Origin: Wurfbainia villosa
Taxonomy: Eukaryota; Streptophyta; Magnoliopsida; Zingiberales; Zingiberaceae
Assembly (NCBI GenBank): GCA_025175895.1
Contig: CM045996.1
Coordinates: 112,643,179 to 112,707,178 of the forward strand
Direction of reading: 5' to 3'
Length of the DNA: 64,000 bases
Shown here: one piece after another, positions 1 through 12,722 of the stretch
Position numbering within the stretch: position 1 is the stretch's first letter
Layout of the letters: each line of letters begins with the position of its first letter
Program-made: the position numbers and the translations under genes
The notes under the pieces: generated by a model
What the model was told of the DNA's origin: nothing
What the model saw: the letters and a program-made list of their open reading frames with translations, nothing else
Databases searched by the model: none

Positions 1-482
1 CTCCATAATCTCCGCAACCCCTATAGGACATGTTCCCATGATGTCCCCTCAATGAGTCTATGATTTTTGGGACACACATGATCCTCTCCATATCTCTATG
101 TCTCTGGATTCACAAGACCTCTCTCCAAGTATAAATATCTCGATGGTAAGAAGAAGAAAGGTTTGACTCTTTAACTAAGACTAGACTTTCTAACTTTTTT
201 ATTTTTTTTTTCCTTTTCTTCACTTTCTAACTTGAGCGTTAGAGGGGTTTAGCTGAGATCAATCTCGCCCCTTCTAGCTCATCTCGAGTTCTTGTAGCTT
301 AGCTGACCTCGTGCGATCACTTAGGACGAGCTCGGCTATGCCGTGACCGAGTTAATCTCCTTGAAGCATACCGAGCACCATCTGAAAGATTGGCCTCTTC
401 GAGATTGCAGAAGAGTTACTGAGCTATTCCATTCCTTGATCTCAGACCAGATCAACCCATTTAGACTTTCTTGTGTATGATG
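1..482. other. Unassigned repeat-like DNA
   Basis: No open reading frame with recognisable domains was found. The stretch ends in the 40-bp repeat array that follows and may be part of the same old LTR, but no TG/CA ends, primer site or target duplication could be placed. Confidence 0.3.
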
Positions 483-670
483 TCTAGTGCTCTTGATTCA
501 CCAGGCTTTATCTACCTAGTGTTCGGTCCTTTTAATCAACTAGGGTTTTTTTTGCCTAGTGTTCCATCCTCTTGATCCACTAGGATTTTACTTGTCTAAT
601 GTCTGATCCTTCTAATCCACCAGTTTTTTTTTTACTTAGTGTTCCACCCTTCTGACCACTAGGACTTTTC
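483..670. repeat. 40-bp degenerate tandem repeat with hairpin units
   Basis: The word CCTAGTG or a one-base variant recurs at 483, 515, 555, 595 and 635, a 40-bp period after the first step. Several units close with CACTAGG or a variant (for example 555-561 with 578-584), so a unit can fold on itself. Each unit also carries a TTGATCCA-like word. Such arrays occur inside plant LTRs; a related, shorter-period T-rich array lies near 10540-10610. Confidence 0.7.
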
Positions 671-3600
671 CTATTAAGTGATCTGCACCTGCACCTTAAC
701 ACACAAGTTAGATATTCTAATGCCTAACTTTAAACTTTTGTCATACATCAAAACAGAAGTTTGATTTTTTGGTGTTGCCTGCACCATGCACCAATAGTTT
801 GCACCATTAATTGACTAATGCACTATAACCAATACCAATCCATCTATTATCAGGTAACATTTTCCCATTAAAGGTTCTCTCTAATTTTCCTACTATAATA
901 TGTTTCTATTAGTTACCTCGAATCCCGAGTCAATTAAGCCGTGAACAAAAATATTTTGTATGTTGATCATCCAATCTCAATTGACTGGCTAGTCGACTCA
1001 ACTACTATATATTCATTATCAGTTGATTGATCCAAATCACAACCACATATAGTCTTTGAGATATCACATTTATTAGTTGATTGATTGAAGAACCCTTTAG
1101 TTGACAAATACATTGACTATGACCATCCTAATGGTCGAGTTCACTTATATTGAGATTTATTCTTTTCCATTGAATATAGGTCTCCTAACTCTCGACTCAC
1201 AAGGAGTTTACCTATGTAGCTTCTCGACCATGAGACCGTCTCTCATCAAGCTTCTCGGATACACTAAAATCGTCATCTAGTTATATGTGTATGTTTCATG
1301 ATCCACTTGTGTAGTTTATCTTCACAGGCTCAACTACATTTCAATACTCTTGATTTGTAGTCTCTTGGATATCCCATGCTATCTTTCTCTAATCTCCACG
1401 GACTTCGAACTATTTATATCCTTTCACCTTGGCTGTGCCAAATTGTCTCTAATTATATTTCTCTAAATCTTATATGACCCAAGCATACTATTAACTATGA
1501 AGGCAATCTTAAATTGAACTCTTTGCCTAAATGTCAAAATTTATGACGGATCTTGATCATTTAGGGGCAGATTACACCACATCTTGCTAGAAATTTTGAG
1601 TACATCGGATGTCCGATGCCATCCTTCATCAATCATTTACGACTTCACCTCGTTACAAACATGAGTTGTCAAGCATAATCTAACCAACTTGAATTCATCG
1701 AGTCATCCATTATAACAATTTGACCACATCGAGTCCTGAGCTACTCAAGCTTTATTTGCACTTTTGCTTATTCACACTTGATGCACACATCAGAAATACA
1801 CAAAAATTTAATTTAAATCCTTTGTCAAACACATCAAAATAAACTACCAGAATTCGACCACTTAAGACCATTACTGCACCAACAAATGAAACACAAGATA
1901 TCAAGCTAAACACCTTAGAATGTAAATGCTTAAGAGGCCCACACTCTTCACAATGTATCATGCTTGCTAGGACAATACCATGTGTATAATTGGGTCGACA
2001 CCACAACTGTAGTAGGCCAACACCTTCATATGTATAGGGCCAACACTCATTCTTGCATTAGGTTGACGCCATCATACCCATGCAATATGAAATCAACACA
2101 TGTATTAAGCCGGTTACAATTTGGAACTTCAAGAGGGTTTTAATTCATCTCTAGTGTCCTCTGCAACGATGAGACCTACACATTATACCCTCTTTAAGTC
2201 AAACACAGTCACACCATTTAATTTGCCTTTTCCAAGGTTTAGGTACTTTAAGGGTTTATACCTATGTGATTCTTCTCCCACTAGGAAAAGGGCTCTGCTC
2301 TCTTTGGCATTTCTCCTAATACAAAATTCTTCTTAAGGTTCCATGCCCACAAGCAACATTAATCTCCCTTTACAACCTCATGTAGTCCATCTAGTGTCCT
2401 ATTCAACCTCAACAAGAAGAAATTATTCTTAAGATCTTACCCAACAGCCCTAATTGCTCTTTTTGGTGGTTGCCGATCAATAGAGGAGAGGAAAGAGAAG
2501 AAGAGGAGTTGAAATCATAAATAATTTTGTTAATCCAAAAGTCCTTGTTGCTCTTTTTAATACTTGTCAATTTATTAGAGGAGAGGAAAAGAAGAGGGAG
2601 TCCACCACTAGTTCTCCCTAGAGATCTCCAGTGACTCAAAATGAAGAAAATGAGAGGGCTTGGAGAAAAGAGGATGGGAAAGAGGGAACAGTTCGCTTCC
2701 TCTACTTGTCATTGACAAACACTCCCTGTCTTAACTTGGGAAGACTCATTGATACATTTCAATCACACCCTCAATATTTTCTCAAATCACTACTTCAATT
2801 TTAGTCATCCCTAAGTTGTAATAAACTTTCCTTAAACCCCTTAGTACTAATCAAAATGTACTAAACTCCTTTCCCTACTTGGCTCAATCCAAGCTACTCC
2901 ATGCATAAAGCCTAGGGTGGCTTTCTACCACCCACAATCATGAGCCCAGTGCCTTGTGCCTTGTCACTGCTGCTCTCACCATGGGCAAATAATAGATTGA
3001 CATTTTCCCAACTCAAAATAATTTCAAAGGTATTACAGATTTACAGTAACAGATTTATCTGAAATACTCTAGTTTGCTATATTTTTAGATCTACACATGA
3101 ATTGGGAAAGCTTCTGATGATTCTTATTTATTTTATATATCCAATCATCATAATTTTGTTAATATTGCAATTCGAACTTCCAAGTGACATTTTGGTCAAT
3201 TTTTGAAATTCTGTGGGCCCTCAAACAGTTGGGAGTAACATAGCTTGTTCATATTTATTTTAAAATCATGCTAACTTCACCCTGCTGCTTGTGGCTTTCG
3301 GTTTCATGTAGCTACTAATGCTGTATTCTGTAATTGTGAAATAACAAATTGAGTCATCTAAATTTAGAGGAAATAGTTACTTTGAAAGAATCGGTTCTTT
3401 ACCTCAATATATAAATAAATAAAAATAGATGAATTGGATTAAGCAGCCAAACTATTTTTTGTTACTAAATGAAAGTTTCAAAGTAAAAAGGCAAAACTTC
3501 CTAACTTTGCATTAGTAGCTCTCTACGTATTCTGGCAATAAATGTGCTCTTTGTTACCTTTGTTTCTTAGTATATTTTTGCTTGTGTTAGGAAGTATATT

Positions 3601-4644
3601 GAAAAATGATTTAAATATAAATAAACAAAGGAAAATAATTAATTCCTTTTAGAAGTTTACATGAAGGGTGGAAAGTTGGAAGGCTGTGATTGAATGCAAC
3701 ATAAATAATTTCAACATAGATAAGTAGAAGGGGAACCTTGGTATAATGGCAAATTGTTGCTTAGGTCATGGGTTCAAATTTCAAAAATAATCTCTTATAA
3801 AGCAAGATAAAATTGCGTACAATAAATTCTTTCTCAAAACCTGCATTGGCAGGGGTTTCGTACATTAGATTGTCCTTTAACCACAAGTAAATTTAAAAGA
3901 AGATAGGGAGTTAACCAACTGCATAGTGGATAGGCAGTGGACGGAAAACTAAGCACAAATATTAGAATAAAATAGATTAATATTATCATAAAAAACAAGT
4001 AATGTGTATATCTAATAAAATATTAATAAAATTTACAATCATAAATAAATAAGTTGCAATAAGAAGGGCAAAAAAATTATATATTATTGTTGTTTTTGAT
4101 GGAATGAATATTTGATTTGCTATTTCCTCACAAACATAAACTAGAAAGAAAGGCGAAGAAATGCATAAAACTCAATGAATGAATCATCTGCAGGTAAATC
4201 TAAAAGCTAAAGGTCTTGCAGATGTACCTAAAATTGGAAATAATTGCAAGTGAGATCCATCAACATTTCACACATGACCTGTGTAAATATTGCTGAGGAG
4301 AGTTAGCTTGCACATTGTTGCTATATGCTTCATTGTTACCATATTTTTGAAAAAAATTACCTTATGCATATACATACATTTTCCTCATGATCTTGTTTTA
4401 TATAAGTATAGTTTTTGTTGTGTTAGTTTTAAAAGAATGGAATAACTGTTTTCCCGGGGAAAATTCAAAACATAATGATCTAGTAATGTAATATTGCCAT
4501 GGATGTTATATCACCCAGTTTGAGCACGTGAACAGATAATAAAGCCATTCATTAACTCCAAGTTATCTGTTTTCTTGCTTAAATTGACTAATTGATTAAA
4601 TAAAAATTCAAGAGAGACATGGTGTAGCACACTGGAACTTTCTT
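671..4644. other. AT-rich intergenic or intronic DNA, no gene seen
   Basis: No coding exon could be supported on either strand; the short open frames lack family features. At 690-850 the text (CATACATCAAAA, GTTTGATTTTTTGG, GCACCA) resembles 10660-10800, so an old Sirevirus-like LTR end probably lies here. The exons expected upstream of the DUF212 gene fragment (a segment with the MPSSHSA motif) were searched for by eye and not found. Confidence 0.35.
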
Positions 4645-4666
4645 CCCCCCCCCCCCCCCCCCCCCC
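4645..4666. repeat. Homopolymer run C22
   Basis: Twenty-two consecutive C residues lie between TCTT and TCCTCATTTTTT. Long poly-C or poly-G runs are rare in plant DNA and hard to sequence, so the exact length is doubtful. Confidence 0.9.
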
Positions 4667-4784
4667 TCCTCATTTTTTGAGGAGATAGGTTAAACTTCAG
4701 CGAGATGAATATAAAAGTTACTACCAATACCTTGGTAACGACACCAACCTAGCTAGCTGGCACTCTGTAGCAAAATTTAAAATC

Positions 4785-5154
4785 TTTACCCATATTGAGG
4801 TTTCTATTTACCATCGGAATGATACGGTTTCGATATCGTATCGATAAGTTTCGGTAATTTTTAAATATAAAATACATAAATTAAAAATAAAAAATGTAAC
4901 TTGAATATTAAACAATTTAAGAATAAAAAAACAATTTAAAAAGAAAAAATAATAAAAAATTTAATTAAAATTTCACTATGCATTGCAACTACACAATTTA
5001 GGCGTGGAAGTCACCGACGGTCATGTGAGGCCGTTGCAGCTATGCGAGACCATTGTGGCCATGCGAAGGTCATCACGGCTATTGGTACCGCCTATACCGG
5101 TGCTAGGCAGTGGGCGAAATAGTAAATTTCGTCCGTACCACTCGATACGGATCG
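4785..5154. mobile_element. Candidate ~370-bp insertion of unknown class
   Basis: The segment is bounded by the same 12-base word AAATTTAAAATC (4773-4784 and 5155-5166), as a target-site duplication would be. Inside are a near-palindromic GATATCGTATCGAT stretch, an A-rich middle and a short GC-richer part. There is no ORF and no clear terminal inverted repeat. The flanking word is AT-rich, so chance is possible. Confidence 0.35.
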
Positions 5155-5438
5155 AAATTTAAAATCATGCTCTGAAGTGCAATATGCTAGCCTTGTTGCT
5201 TTGAAAACAGATATAGAAATGCTCATACACCTTTTTAGTGTTTGTTTATTAGCTTGTCAGGTTACGATTTTGATTCAGAGATGTTTTTTCAGTCATATAT
5301 ACATTCGTGTTAAAATTTGTCATTTTCATGTGAACAACATACTTCAAGGTTTCAACCACCAATGCAACATCTATGATTCTTGAATCTGTAAACTGTGATA
5401 TTATTTTGCGATGACCTCTTGTCACCTTTCACTGCCAG

Positions 5439-8103
5439 GTAATGTATGATGCTTTTGGAGTTCGACTGCATACTGGAAAACAAGCGGAGGTATGTTATCA
5501 TGGCCTTCAAAAGCTTCAAATCAGAATTCATGAACAATAATAAAGCTCGAAAAAAATAAATCTTTGTCAAATAATTCTTTCTCAAGTTCTGGTGCAGCAA
5601 GATTTGTGGACTGGCTAGGTTCATTTTATAAAAGAAAAAAGGGAAAAGGAATACTAATTAATTATTGTCCATTTATTCTCTAAAGAAAGCGCACAAAACA
5701 TAGGAAATATATAAATGAGTGCATAAAATGTGATTCCAATATCAGTATCGGTTTTAATATCGAATGTGCCAAAAACTTAAGTATGGCCGTATCAAATTAG
5801 TAGAATCAGCAATATCATGTCAGTAGAATTACGATCAGAATTGACAGGAAAAAAATCAAAACTAGAGAAAAAAAATAGCCATAAATATTAATTTAATAGT
5901 TTGATATCATATTATTTTGATAACAATTAAATTATATTTGATAGATGACTAATATATTTAATATTATTGTTCCTATTATTATTGTTATTGATTTCAATTT
6001 GATATTAATTTATAAATAGTAATATAATTGCTCCTTTTATTATTATTGGTATTTTGCAATATCGGTATTATAATTTTAATGTAGCTTATTTATTAATTAA
6101 TTCGTATACTATTTATCAAATTTCTTTTTCCCTACATTATCAAATTTAACGATAATTTACAGAAAATTTATCATGTATTGAAATATAGCCGATATTATCC
6201 TTTATTACTTATAATTAATGTGTATCAACGAAAATAATGTGTACACCTTATTATAGCACTCTCCTTGTTAGCTATTATCTAATACCTTATATAAGTAAAT
6301 TTCATAAGAAAATACACTTATATGGTATACCATTCAGCGAACCTCACGTATATATCTGATATTACAGCAAAATAATATTGAAACCTCATTGCTGTTTCCC
6401 ATGCCTCACTAGTTTTCATCTTTGACTTATCCAGTACTTCCCACTGGAGAATGCCAGGAACCTCCTATGTGGTAAGTTTCTAAATCTTCTTCAGTTCTCT
6501 TCTCCCTCACAATCTGTCTTCCTCTGTTACTCTTCAATTATTTTTCTCATTAACACTAGATTTCTGATTTCAATCAGATGAGATTTTGGCAGATTCATAG
6601 AGATGTCTGATTTTTGGTCAAATAGTTCTGATTTTGAATTGAGTCAAACAGTTTCTTGTTTTTTATTTTAATTTTGATGGGATTATGTTATTTCATCTGA
6701 GATCTTGGATCAGATTTAGTTGATCCTGATCCAACTCAACCGATCCTGATTGGAATATATGCCGAATTCTGCAACCTTCTACTTGTGACCCTTGGCAAGT
6801 TGGCCCAACGGTCATGATGTTGGTTTATTTGATGACATTGTACTCAATTTTGAAAACAAAAAGCAGATTACAATACAGTATTCTTCTAAAACCATAAAAT
6901 TACAATGAGTAATCAATGAGAAACCTTGAAATAATAATCAAAACTTCTATAATATTGCTAAAACAAAGAAACATTTGGAAAGTTCATGCAAGCACCTTGA
7001 TTCTCTTGAATGCTATAGAATTCTTGACTGTGATGGTGGGCTATCATGTCTCATAGGTTGACATAACGGCCACAATGTCTGCTCTAACAAACTGACCGAG
7101 ACATTGCCTTTGCACTAATAATTTCTGCTCTTTCTTGCCACATCAGGTGTTGAATCAGATTGTTTATGAACTTCCAGATGAACACCCTCTAGCTGACACT
7201 AGGCCACTGCGGGAGCTTCTAGGCCATACTCCACTACAGGTTTGATAATGATATGTGAACATTTTATTTGCATTAGTTTAGGTAATGCAACCTGGCACAT
7301 GTTTTCCTTTGGGCTATTCTGCAGTAACGATCTAATCTACTCACAATATTGAAGAAAATCATCTCTAAAATTTTAGTCGATCTATGGCATTATCATCATG
7401 AACTGTAATTTTGATTTCATATTCTAGATTAGATCTACACAGATTTCTCAAAGGGCACATCTGGCTTTTGGGATTTGCAACTAAACACCTACGTATCTCA
7501 AAGGGCCGGTGTGGTTTGGCTAAAAACACAAATTGGTGATTTGTTTCAACAATATAGTTTACTCCAATGAAACTCCTAGAAAGCATTTGGTATGGCTTTC
7601 TAGCCAAAACGAGACTCCCTAAAGGGCTTCAGTTTGACTTCCTAAACAAAATGATACGTTTTGGACATCAATGTATTTTTAGCTAAAACACTAACGTAAT
7701 CTATTTGCTATACTTCTCACTCTTAGTAATTATGTTGTATAATTTTTATCTTCAAAAGGAAAAATTTTTGGTCGTCGATAAAATTTGAGAAGAGCAAACT
7801 CAGAATATTTTGGGTCCATAGAGAAAAAAAGTGATATTCGAAGATTATGAAAAATAAGGGACATTGGAAAAATTGAGATGCCAAGTGCGTCTTTTGGATA
7901 ATCCACCTTGCTTGAATGCATTTTTCTGTCGCCAAATTAGGGTACCTAATGTTTCATTAGTAGTCTACCCACTTGCATTTTAAAGGAGAAATAATTAATT
8001 TGGTTTCTAATGCCTTTCTCAGGTAACTGCTGGTGCTATATTGGGGTGCGCCGTTGCTGGTATGACTCAATTAATAAACAAGTGGCTAATGGAGCTGCAT
8101 TGA
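5439..8103 (+). CDS. DUF212 / divergent PAP2 family protein, last three exons
   Basis: Three exons are visible: 5439-5489 (17 codons, starts VMYDAFGVRLHTG), 7147-7239 (31 codons, includes RPLRELLGHTP) and 8023-8103 (26 codons plus TGA). Each follows an AG acceptor, the first two end at GT donors, and all junctions are phase 0; introns are 1657 and 783 bp. The order VMYDAxGVR, HxGxQAE, LNQIV, EHPL, RPLRELLGHTP, AGAxLG is the C-terminal half of the plant proteins called acid phosphatase/vanadium-dependent haloperoxidase-related (Pfam DUF212, bacterial YuiD relatives). These are small membrane proteins of unsettled function; the last exon is hydrophobic as expected. The N-terminal exons with the MPSSHSA motif are not in the window, so they lie upstream or are lost. 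The fragment has no stop or frameshift and looks functional or very recently broken. The identification is firm; the biochemical role is not. Confidence 0.85.
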
Positions 8104-8417
8104 GAACACATGAATGTGACAATTGACTTCATATCGAGGCTTATAATATATACTCAAACTTTATTAACGACAATTTGATCGATTTTAAGATGATTAAATT
8201 TTACTGAATTCGTGAAATGATGATGAGTGAATGACACTTGTAAGGGGATTTGGATGCTTCATTCTTTCGTGATTAAATTTCCTTCTATAGGTACTCCAAA
8301 ATTTAAGGAATTCATTTACAAACCATCATCTATAATTTATGATTTGTTTTATATAGTATGTTTTTTGTTTATTTATTATGCATTTTGTAACGAGGAAAGT
8401 TTTCATCCTATAACCTA

Positions 8418-8423
8418 AATAAA
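8418..8423 (+). terminator. Possible polyadenylation signal AATAAA
   Basis: AATAAA lies about 315 nt after the DUF212 stop codon, a plausible 3' UTR length. The surrounding DNA is AT-rich, so the match may be chance. Confidence 0.25.
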
Positions 8424-9518
8424 GGCGTTGCATGTACATCATCATTATGATCAAATTGTGTGGCATGTCCATCATTATCATTAGATTGTCTTTGGCTTCG
8501 TTATTTGTGATTGATCTTATATCACAATTCAAAGCTTATGCTTCACTAGGGAAGAACATCTTTGATAGGACCGAAGCATAATAGAAAGAATGAATATCGT
8601 TATTTAAAAATTTATAAATTTGATAGTAAATAAACTTAATTAAAATAAAGTAAATATAGACAAAGCAACATCGAGTATTAACGACAAGTATGCACAATTA
8701 AAATGTAAAGAGATAAGTATTTAACATGGTTTGATTTTTCTTCTAGATTTTTAGTCTACGTATAGTGTCACATGAATTATTTAAATGTAAATAGTTCATT
8801 ATATTTTCTTCTTTTTAGAAGATTTGAAGGTGAAGAAATTTCTTACAAAATGTGTATAAAATGCAATACAGTAATAGCAAAAACAAATAAGACAATAATA
8901 AATATATGATTACAAACAAATAAGACAATAATAAATATATGATTACAAAAGGATTGTCTTATACAAGAAAAAGAGCAATTTGCTTTGTTTGAATTGAAGT
9001 ATTTGATGACTAAATTGATGATTGATATTTGATTTGATTGTCGTTGAAAGCTACGGTAGAACTTCTCTTTTATAAACTTGATTTGGGCTCTTGGAAGCCC
9101 TTTCGGGTGCCTCCAGCTGGGTCCCGATCTAGTTTGGCTCTTCGATTAATATTCATTTTTGGTTGTTCGAATGTCTTTCAAGCGTCCGGAAGTTGATGTG
9201 GTATACTCTCGTCGACATTTGATTTGTTCGATCACATTGGTTTTTATCCTATTTCGATCATTCGGACTCCATTCGGTCACTCGGATGCTAACATGGCAAG
9301 ATATTTTGGACACCCATTCTCCGATTGCCATATCATTTTGTATTTGGATCGGATTTGGACTTAGACTATGGCGGTTTGGATTCTTTGAGAATTGGATTCA
9401 ATATGGGCACTCAGACTTCTTTGATTTATTTGATCTGATCTAAACTGAAAGTTGAGTTCTTGCATTATATAGTTAGTACACAAAAGAATATGTTTATGCA
9501 ACAACTAGCCTCACTCTT
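8424..9518. other. Intergenic DNA
   Basis: No gene is supported. The only clear feature is the 33-bp duplication at 8881-8946. The 94-codon open frame at 9159-9443 has no recognisable domain and an overlapping frame on the other strand. Confidence 0.35.
8881..8946. repeat. Perfect 33-bp tandem duplication
   Basis: Two identical 33-bp units, 8881-8913 and 8914-8946, abut without a spacer. The absence of differences implies a recent slippage event or an assembly duplication. Confidence 0.95.
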
Positions 9519-10445
9519 TTTTTTTTTTGGGGAAAGATAAAATATATATAAATCAAAATGGATGTGCAATGCCTACAAAATAGTAGACATATGCCTGAAT
9601 TTTAAGGAACATCCTCTCTACTATATGTACATTGCCTTCAAAACAACATCTATTCCTAGCTTGCCATAAAAGGTATAGCATACAAGAGACCTCAAGGTAT
9701 CTTGCCTTCGTGAGATGCCTCGTGCCTCAGTATTGCCTTTGGAAAACACAACAATTTGACTATGGTGTCGATCTCTTGTCGTATGCTAAGCCAACTCCTC
9801 ACTTTGCTCCATAGCAACTTGCTAATGGGACATTGGAAGAAGATATGGGCATTTATCTCGTTCTCTTGTTGGCAAAAAGGGCAGATTTTGCATGGCTTAT
9901 ATGGCGTCTGATCTTTGATCTGCAACGACCTATGTGCAAGGAGCCAAAAAATGAATATGTGATTGGGCAAGAAGTAAGACTTCCAGGTAGCCTTTGCCCA
10001 ATACCAAGTTGCTCCTCACAACCTGAAGAAGTCATAAGCTTTTGCTGCCCCATGTTTCTCCACAATGTACCATTCGATGAACTTCAGGTTGGCAGACCCC
10101 TACCCTCCTGCTCATTGCACAAATTGGTCCTTGATTCGTAGCAATCTTTTGATCAAGATGGACTCTGAGAGCTTACTTTGCCACTACCATAAGTCCACTT
10201 GCCTAAGGTATTGGTGGTGAACCTAGCACACCCAAAGTGAGTCTTTCTTGTGTTGGATGTTCCAAAGTGCACGGTATAGGAGAGTTGAATTCCAAGCTTG
10301 TAGATCCCTAAATCCATATCCACCTTTTTCCTTTGTTAGACATATGGTCTCCCAAGAGATTGGTGGGTACTTTATCGACCAAACAAAGGTCCCTAGCTCC
10401 ATAAGTCCCGAACTCAATTGTCTTACTCTTGACTTACATTAGAAT
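9519..10445 (-). pseudogene. 5'-truncated LINE: reverse transcriptase C-terminus and zf-RVT
   Basis: On the minus strand, 10417-10223 encodes the end of a plant L1-type reverse transcriptase (motif WETICLTKEKGGYGFRDLQAWN). Farther on, 9970-9692 encodes the reverse-transcriptase zinc-binding domain, with the C-x2-C-x8-H-x4-C pattern in CPFCQQENEINAHIFFQC. The two are joined through different frames with at least one stop, so the gene is dead. The T10 run at 9519-9528 reads as the poly(A) tail on the minus strand and marks the 3' end. Most of ORF2 is missing, as usual for 5'-truncated LINE copies. No target-site duplication could be recognised. Confidence 0.75.
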
Positions 10446-10941
10446 GACTCCTAGCTCAAGTTTATCCTATCTTCAAAAATAGTGATACGACTCCCTCATC
10501 TTCTGAAACAAAAGATCATTAAAGCTTCCTTTGTTTGGGACTTCTAGAACTTGCCTTGCTTGGGACCTCCAGGGCTTCTCTTGCCTAGGATCTCTAGGAC
10601 ATGCCTTGGTCACATAACCACTTTGCCATAATACATTTCTAAACTTTACCCATCAAACTTCTACACCTACACACTTGATACATCATATTATATCACTAAA
10701 CATCCTAATTTTAAATTCTGTTTCATACATCAGAATATAGGTTTGATATTTTTATGCTCCTAGCACTAACAATTTTTCTCTTTTTGATATATGACAATCT
10801 TGTTTAAAGTTAGGAGAGAAAAATACATAAAATAATACACTCTCCTCCTGAATAATAGATTGAAATTTTTTCTCCTATTTTTTCAAATAATTAGTTTCCT
10901 TTAAATTCTCTTACTTTCATCCCTTTGTCATACATCAAAAC
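10446..10941 (-). mobile_element. Remnant of Sirevirus-like 3' LTR end and adjoining internal DNA
   Basis: Around 10760-10800 the text CACTAACA, a T-rich tract and TTTTTGATATATGACAA matches the LTR-end, polypurine-tract and internal junction of the S elements (compare 16371-16400 and 22771-22802). Minus-strand orientation follows from this. At 10540-10610 a degenerate array of T(T/A)GG(G/A)-CTTCTAG(A/G) words precedes it. It is diverged, truncated and non-coding. Confidence 0.5.
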
Positions 10942-12722
10942 TGTTGGAAATTCTAGGATACAAGTGCAGTGGAAGAGCGATAAAATAAAATTTTATTCAA
11001 TCCCAGACATCCCCAGGGGTTAGGATCTCATGCTTTGACAAAGACAATATGACAAGTATTCATAATACAGTTAGAGTTTATACCTTCGAGATTCTTTTCA
11101 AATCTGTAAAAACTACGAGCAAGACCAATGGACCTTGCTTCTATCAGTATCCATGTTGGATCTTCGCGAGATAACCTTCAAAAGGCCATAAGCCTTCCTC
11201 TCCAATTAGTGCGAGCCAAGCGTGGTGAGGAAGAGGAGAGATGACACAAAACGACCATTGGAGTTCCATACATCCAAAAACCTTGATGAAGAGATGTATT
11301 TACATCTATCATTTAGGATATCTTTGGACCATTAATACTTGCCAAGTTTATCACATAAACCCAGCAAAATATAACCTAACTTGCAAAAATCCAAAATGAT
11401 GGCCCGAACCACAGTCGTGGTCTCCATGGCCTGGTCGTGGAGCTTGCCATGATCATGGAGGACTCCATAGCTAGACCGTGGAGCTCTCTGCCATGGCCAG
11501 TGCCTAGCCGTGTTAGCCAGGAATGACTATGTCAATAGGAGCAAAGCCTGGCACGACTGTGTTGGGCCCTCTATGCTCCATATCAACTCTTTTGTATGTG
11601 ACACGACCGAGCTAAACTCCGGCACAATCGTGTAAGGTTTTGTAAGGTTCATTTCATGCCATTTTATGTCCAGTCCAACAAGACATCCTCTCTCTCTTTG
11701 AGAATCTTATCCTCTAACTTGCTTTACATCTCTTGAGACACCATTGTGCATTTAACCTAATAGGTTCATGGTTATGTTGGTCATTCATAATCAACCATTG
11801 ATTATGAATAGATCATGAGTGACACCAAGCCCCCCAATTGATAAGAAAGTCAATGTTAACTTCAGAATAATTCTAAACCTTTCAGCAGTTACAGTTGTTT
11901 GTACCTTGTTCCTTTCACTCATTCTATACCCACTTGGTTCAGGACATAATCTATGTTTTCGTTTCCACTAGGTTGACTATGTCACACTTAGTCTAAGTTA
12001 GTTTTCTTGTTCTGTAGATTCAAGTTACTCCCTACATGTGTCCAAGAAGATCATTCTTCTTGATATGTGTACTTTGGCTAAACACTTATGAGTAATAATT
12101 TTGACAAGAGGTCTATAGGATACATCTTTACAGGAGTGATGAATCCTCTATGGGCTATTCAAATATCTTTGATCACTTTGATTTATACCCAATTAGTCCG
12201 GAATGACACCTTCTATGGAGATGGTTGCGAAGCAGTCAAGGTATAAGTCATCATGACCAAGATGACTTGAATACCTCAAGTCTAAAGAAGCTTGCACTCG
12301 AGCTGCAATGAAATCTTCATTGACATAAAGAACTATATAAAGTTTTATAACAGGTCACTCCAATAAACTAGTTATCCAAACTAGCATCCATATGTTCACT
12401 CTCAACATCCCTATGTTTCCATTCAATGAGTACCGAATACTTGGACAAACCAATGAGCATAATATGTACTAGTATAATAGAATTGATGATGTCCAATCTC
12501 ATCAATTCATCGACAAGGGATAGCTTCAATACTTACATATTACACATGATGAAATATTCACTAATTGTGATCCAATGATAATTTCTCTCATATTATGTAT
12601 CGTATTGTGGACTTCAGTAAATGAGTTTAAGATTCAATCAAATACATATATAATGTACACTCAAATAGTAAATTTTATTAATAGCATCTAAAGCGATTGC
12701 CTTAGGACACCTCTCAATTACA
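10942..12722 (-). mobile_element. Angela-like copia 3' LTR (C1), reversed
   Basis: The segment starts TGTTGG and ends TTACA, so it has TG...CA ends. Its minus strand carries the same blocks as the C2/C3 LTRs: GAGAGGTGTCCTAAGGCAATCGC near the start and the CCAAGTGGGTATAGAATGAG-like block near 11930. It is about 1781 bp, shorter than the 2.2 kb of C2. A pol remnant and a purine-rich tract adjoin it on the right, making it the 3' LTR of a minus-strand element. Confidence 0.7.

Noticed and set aside
9159..9443. A 94-codon + strand frame
   Set aside because: No recognisable domain, an overlapping antisense frame, no splice or promoter context.
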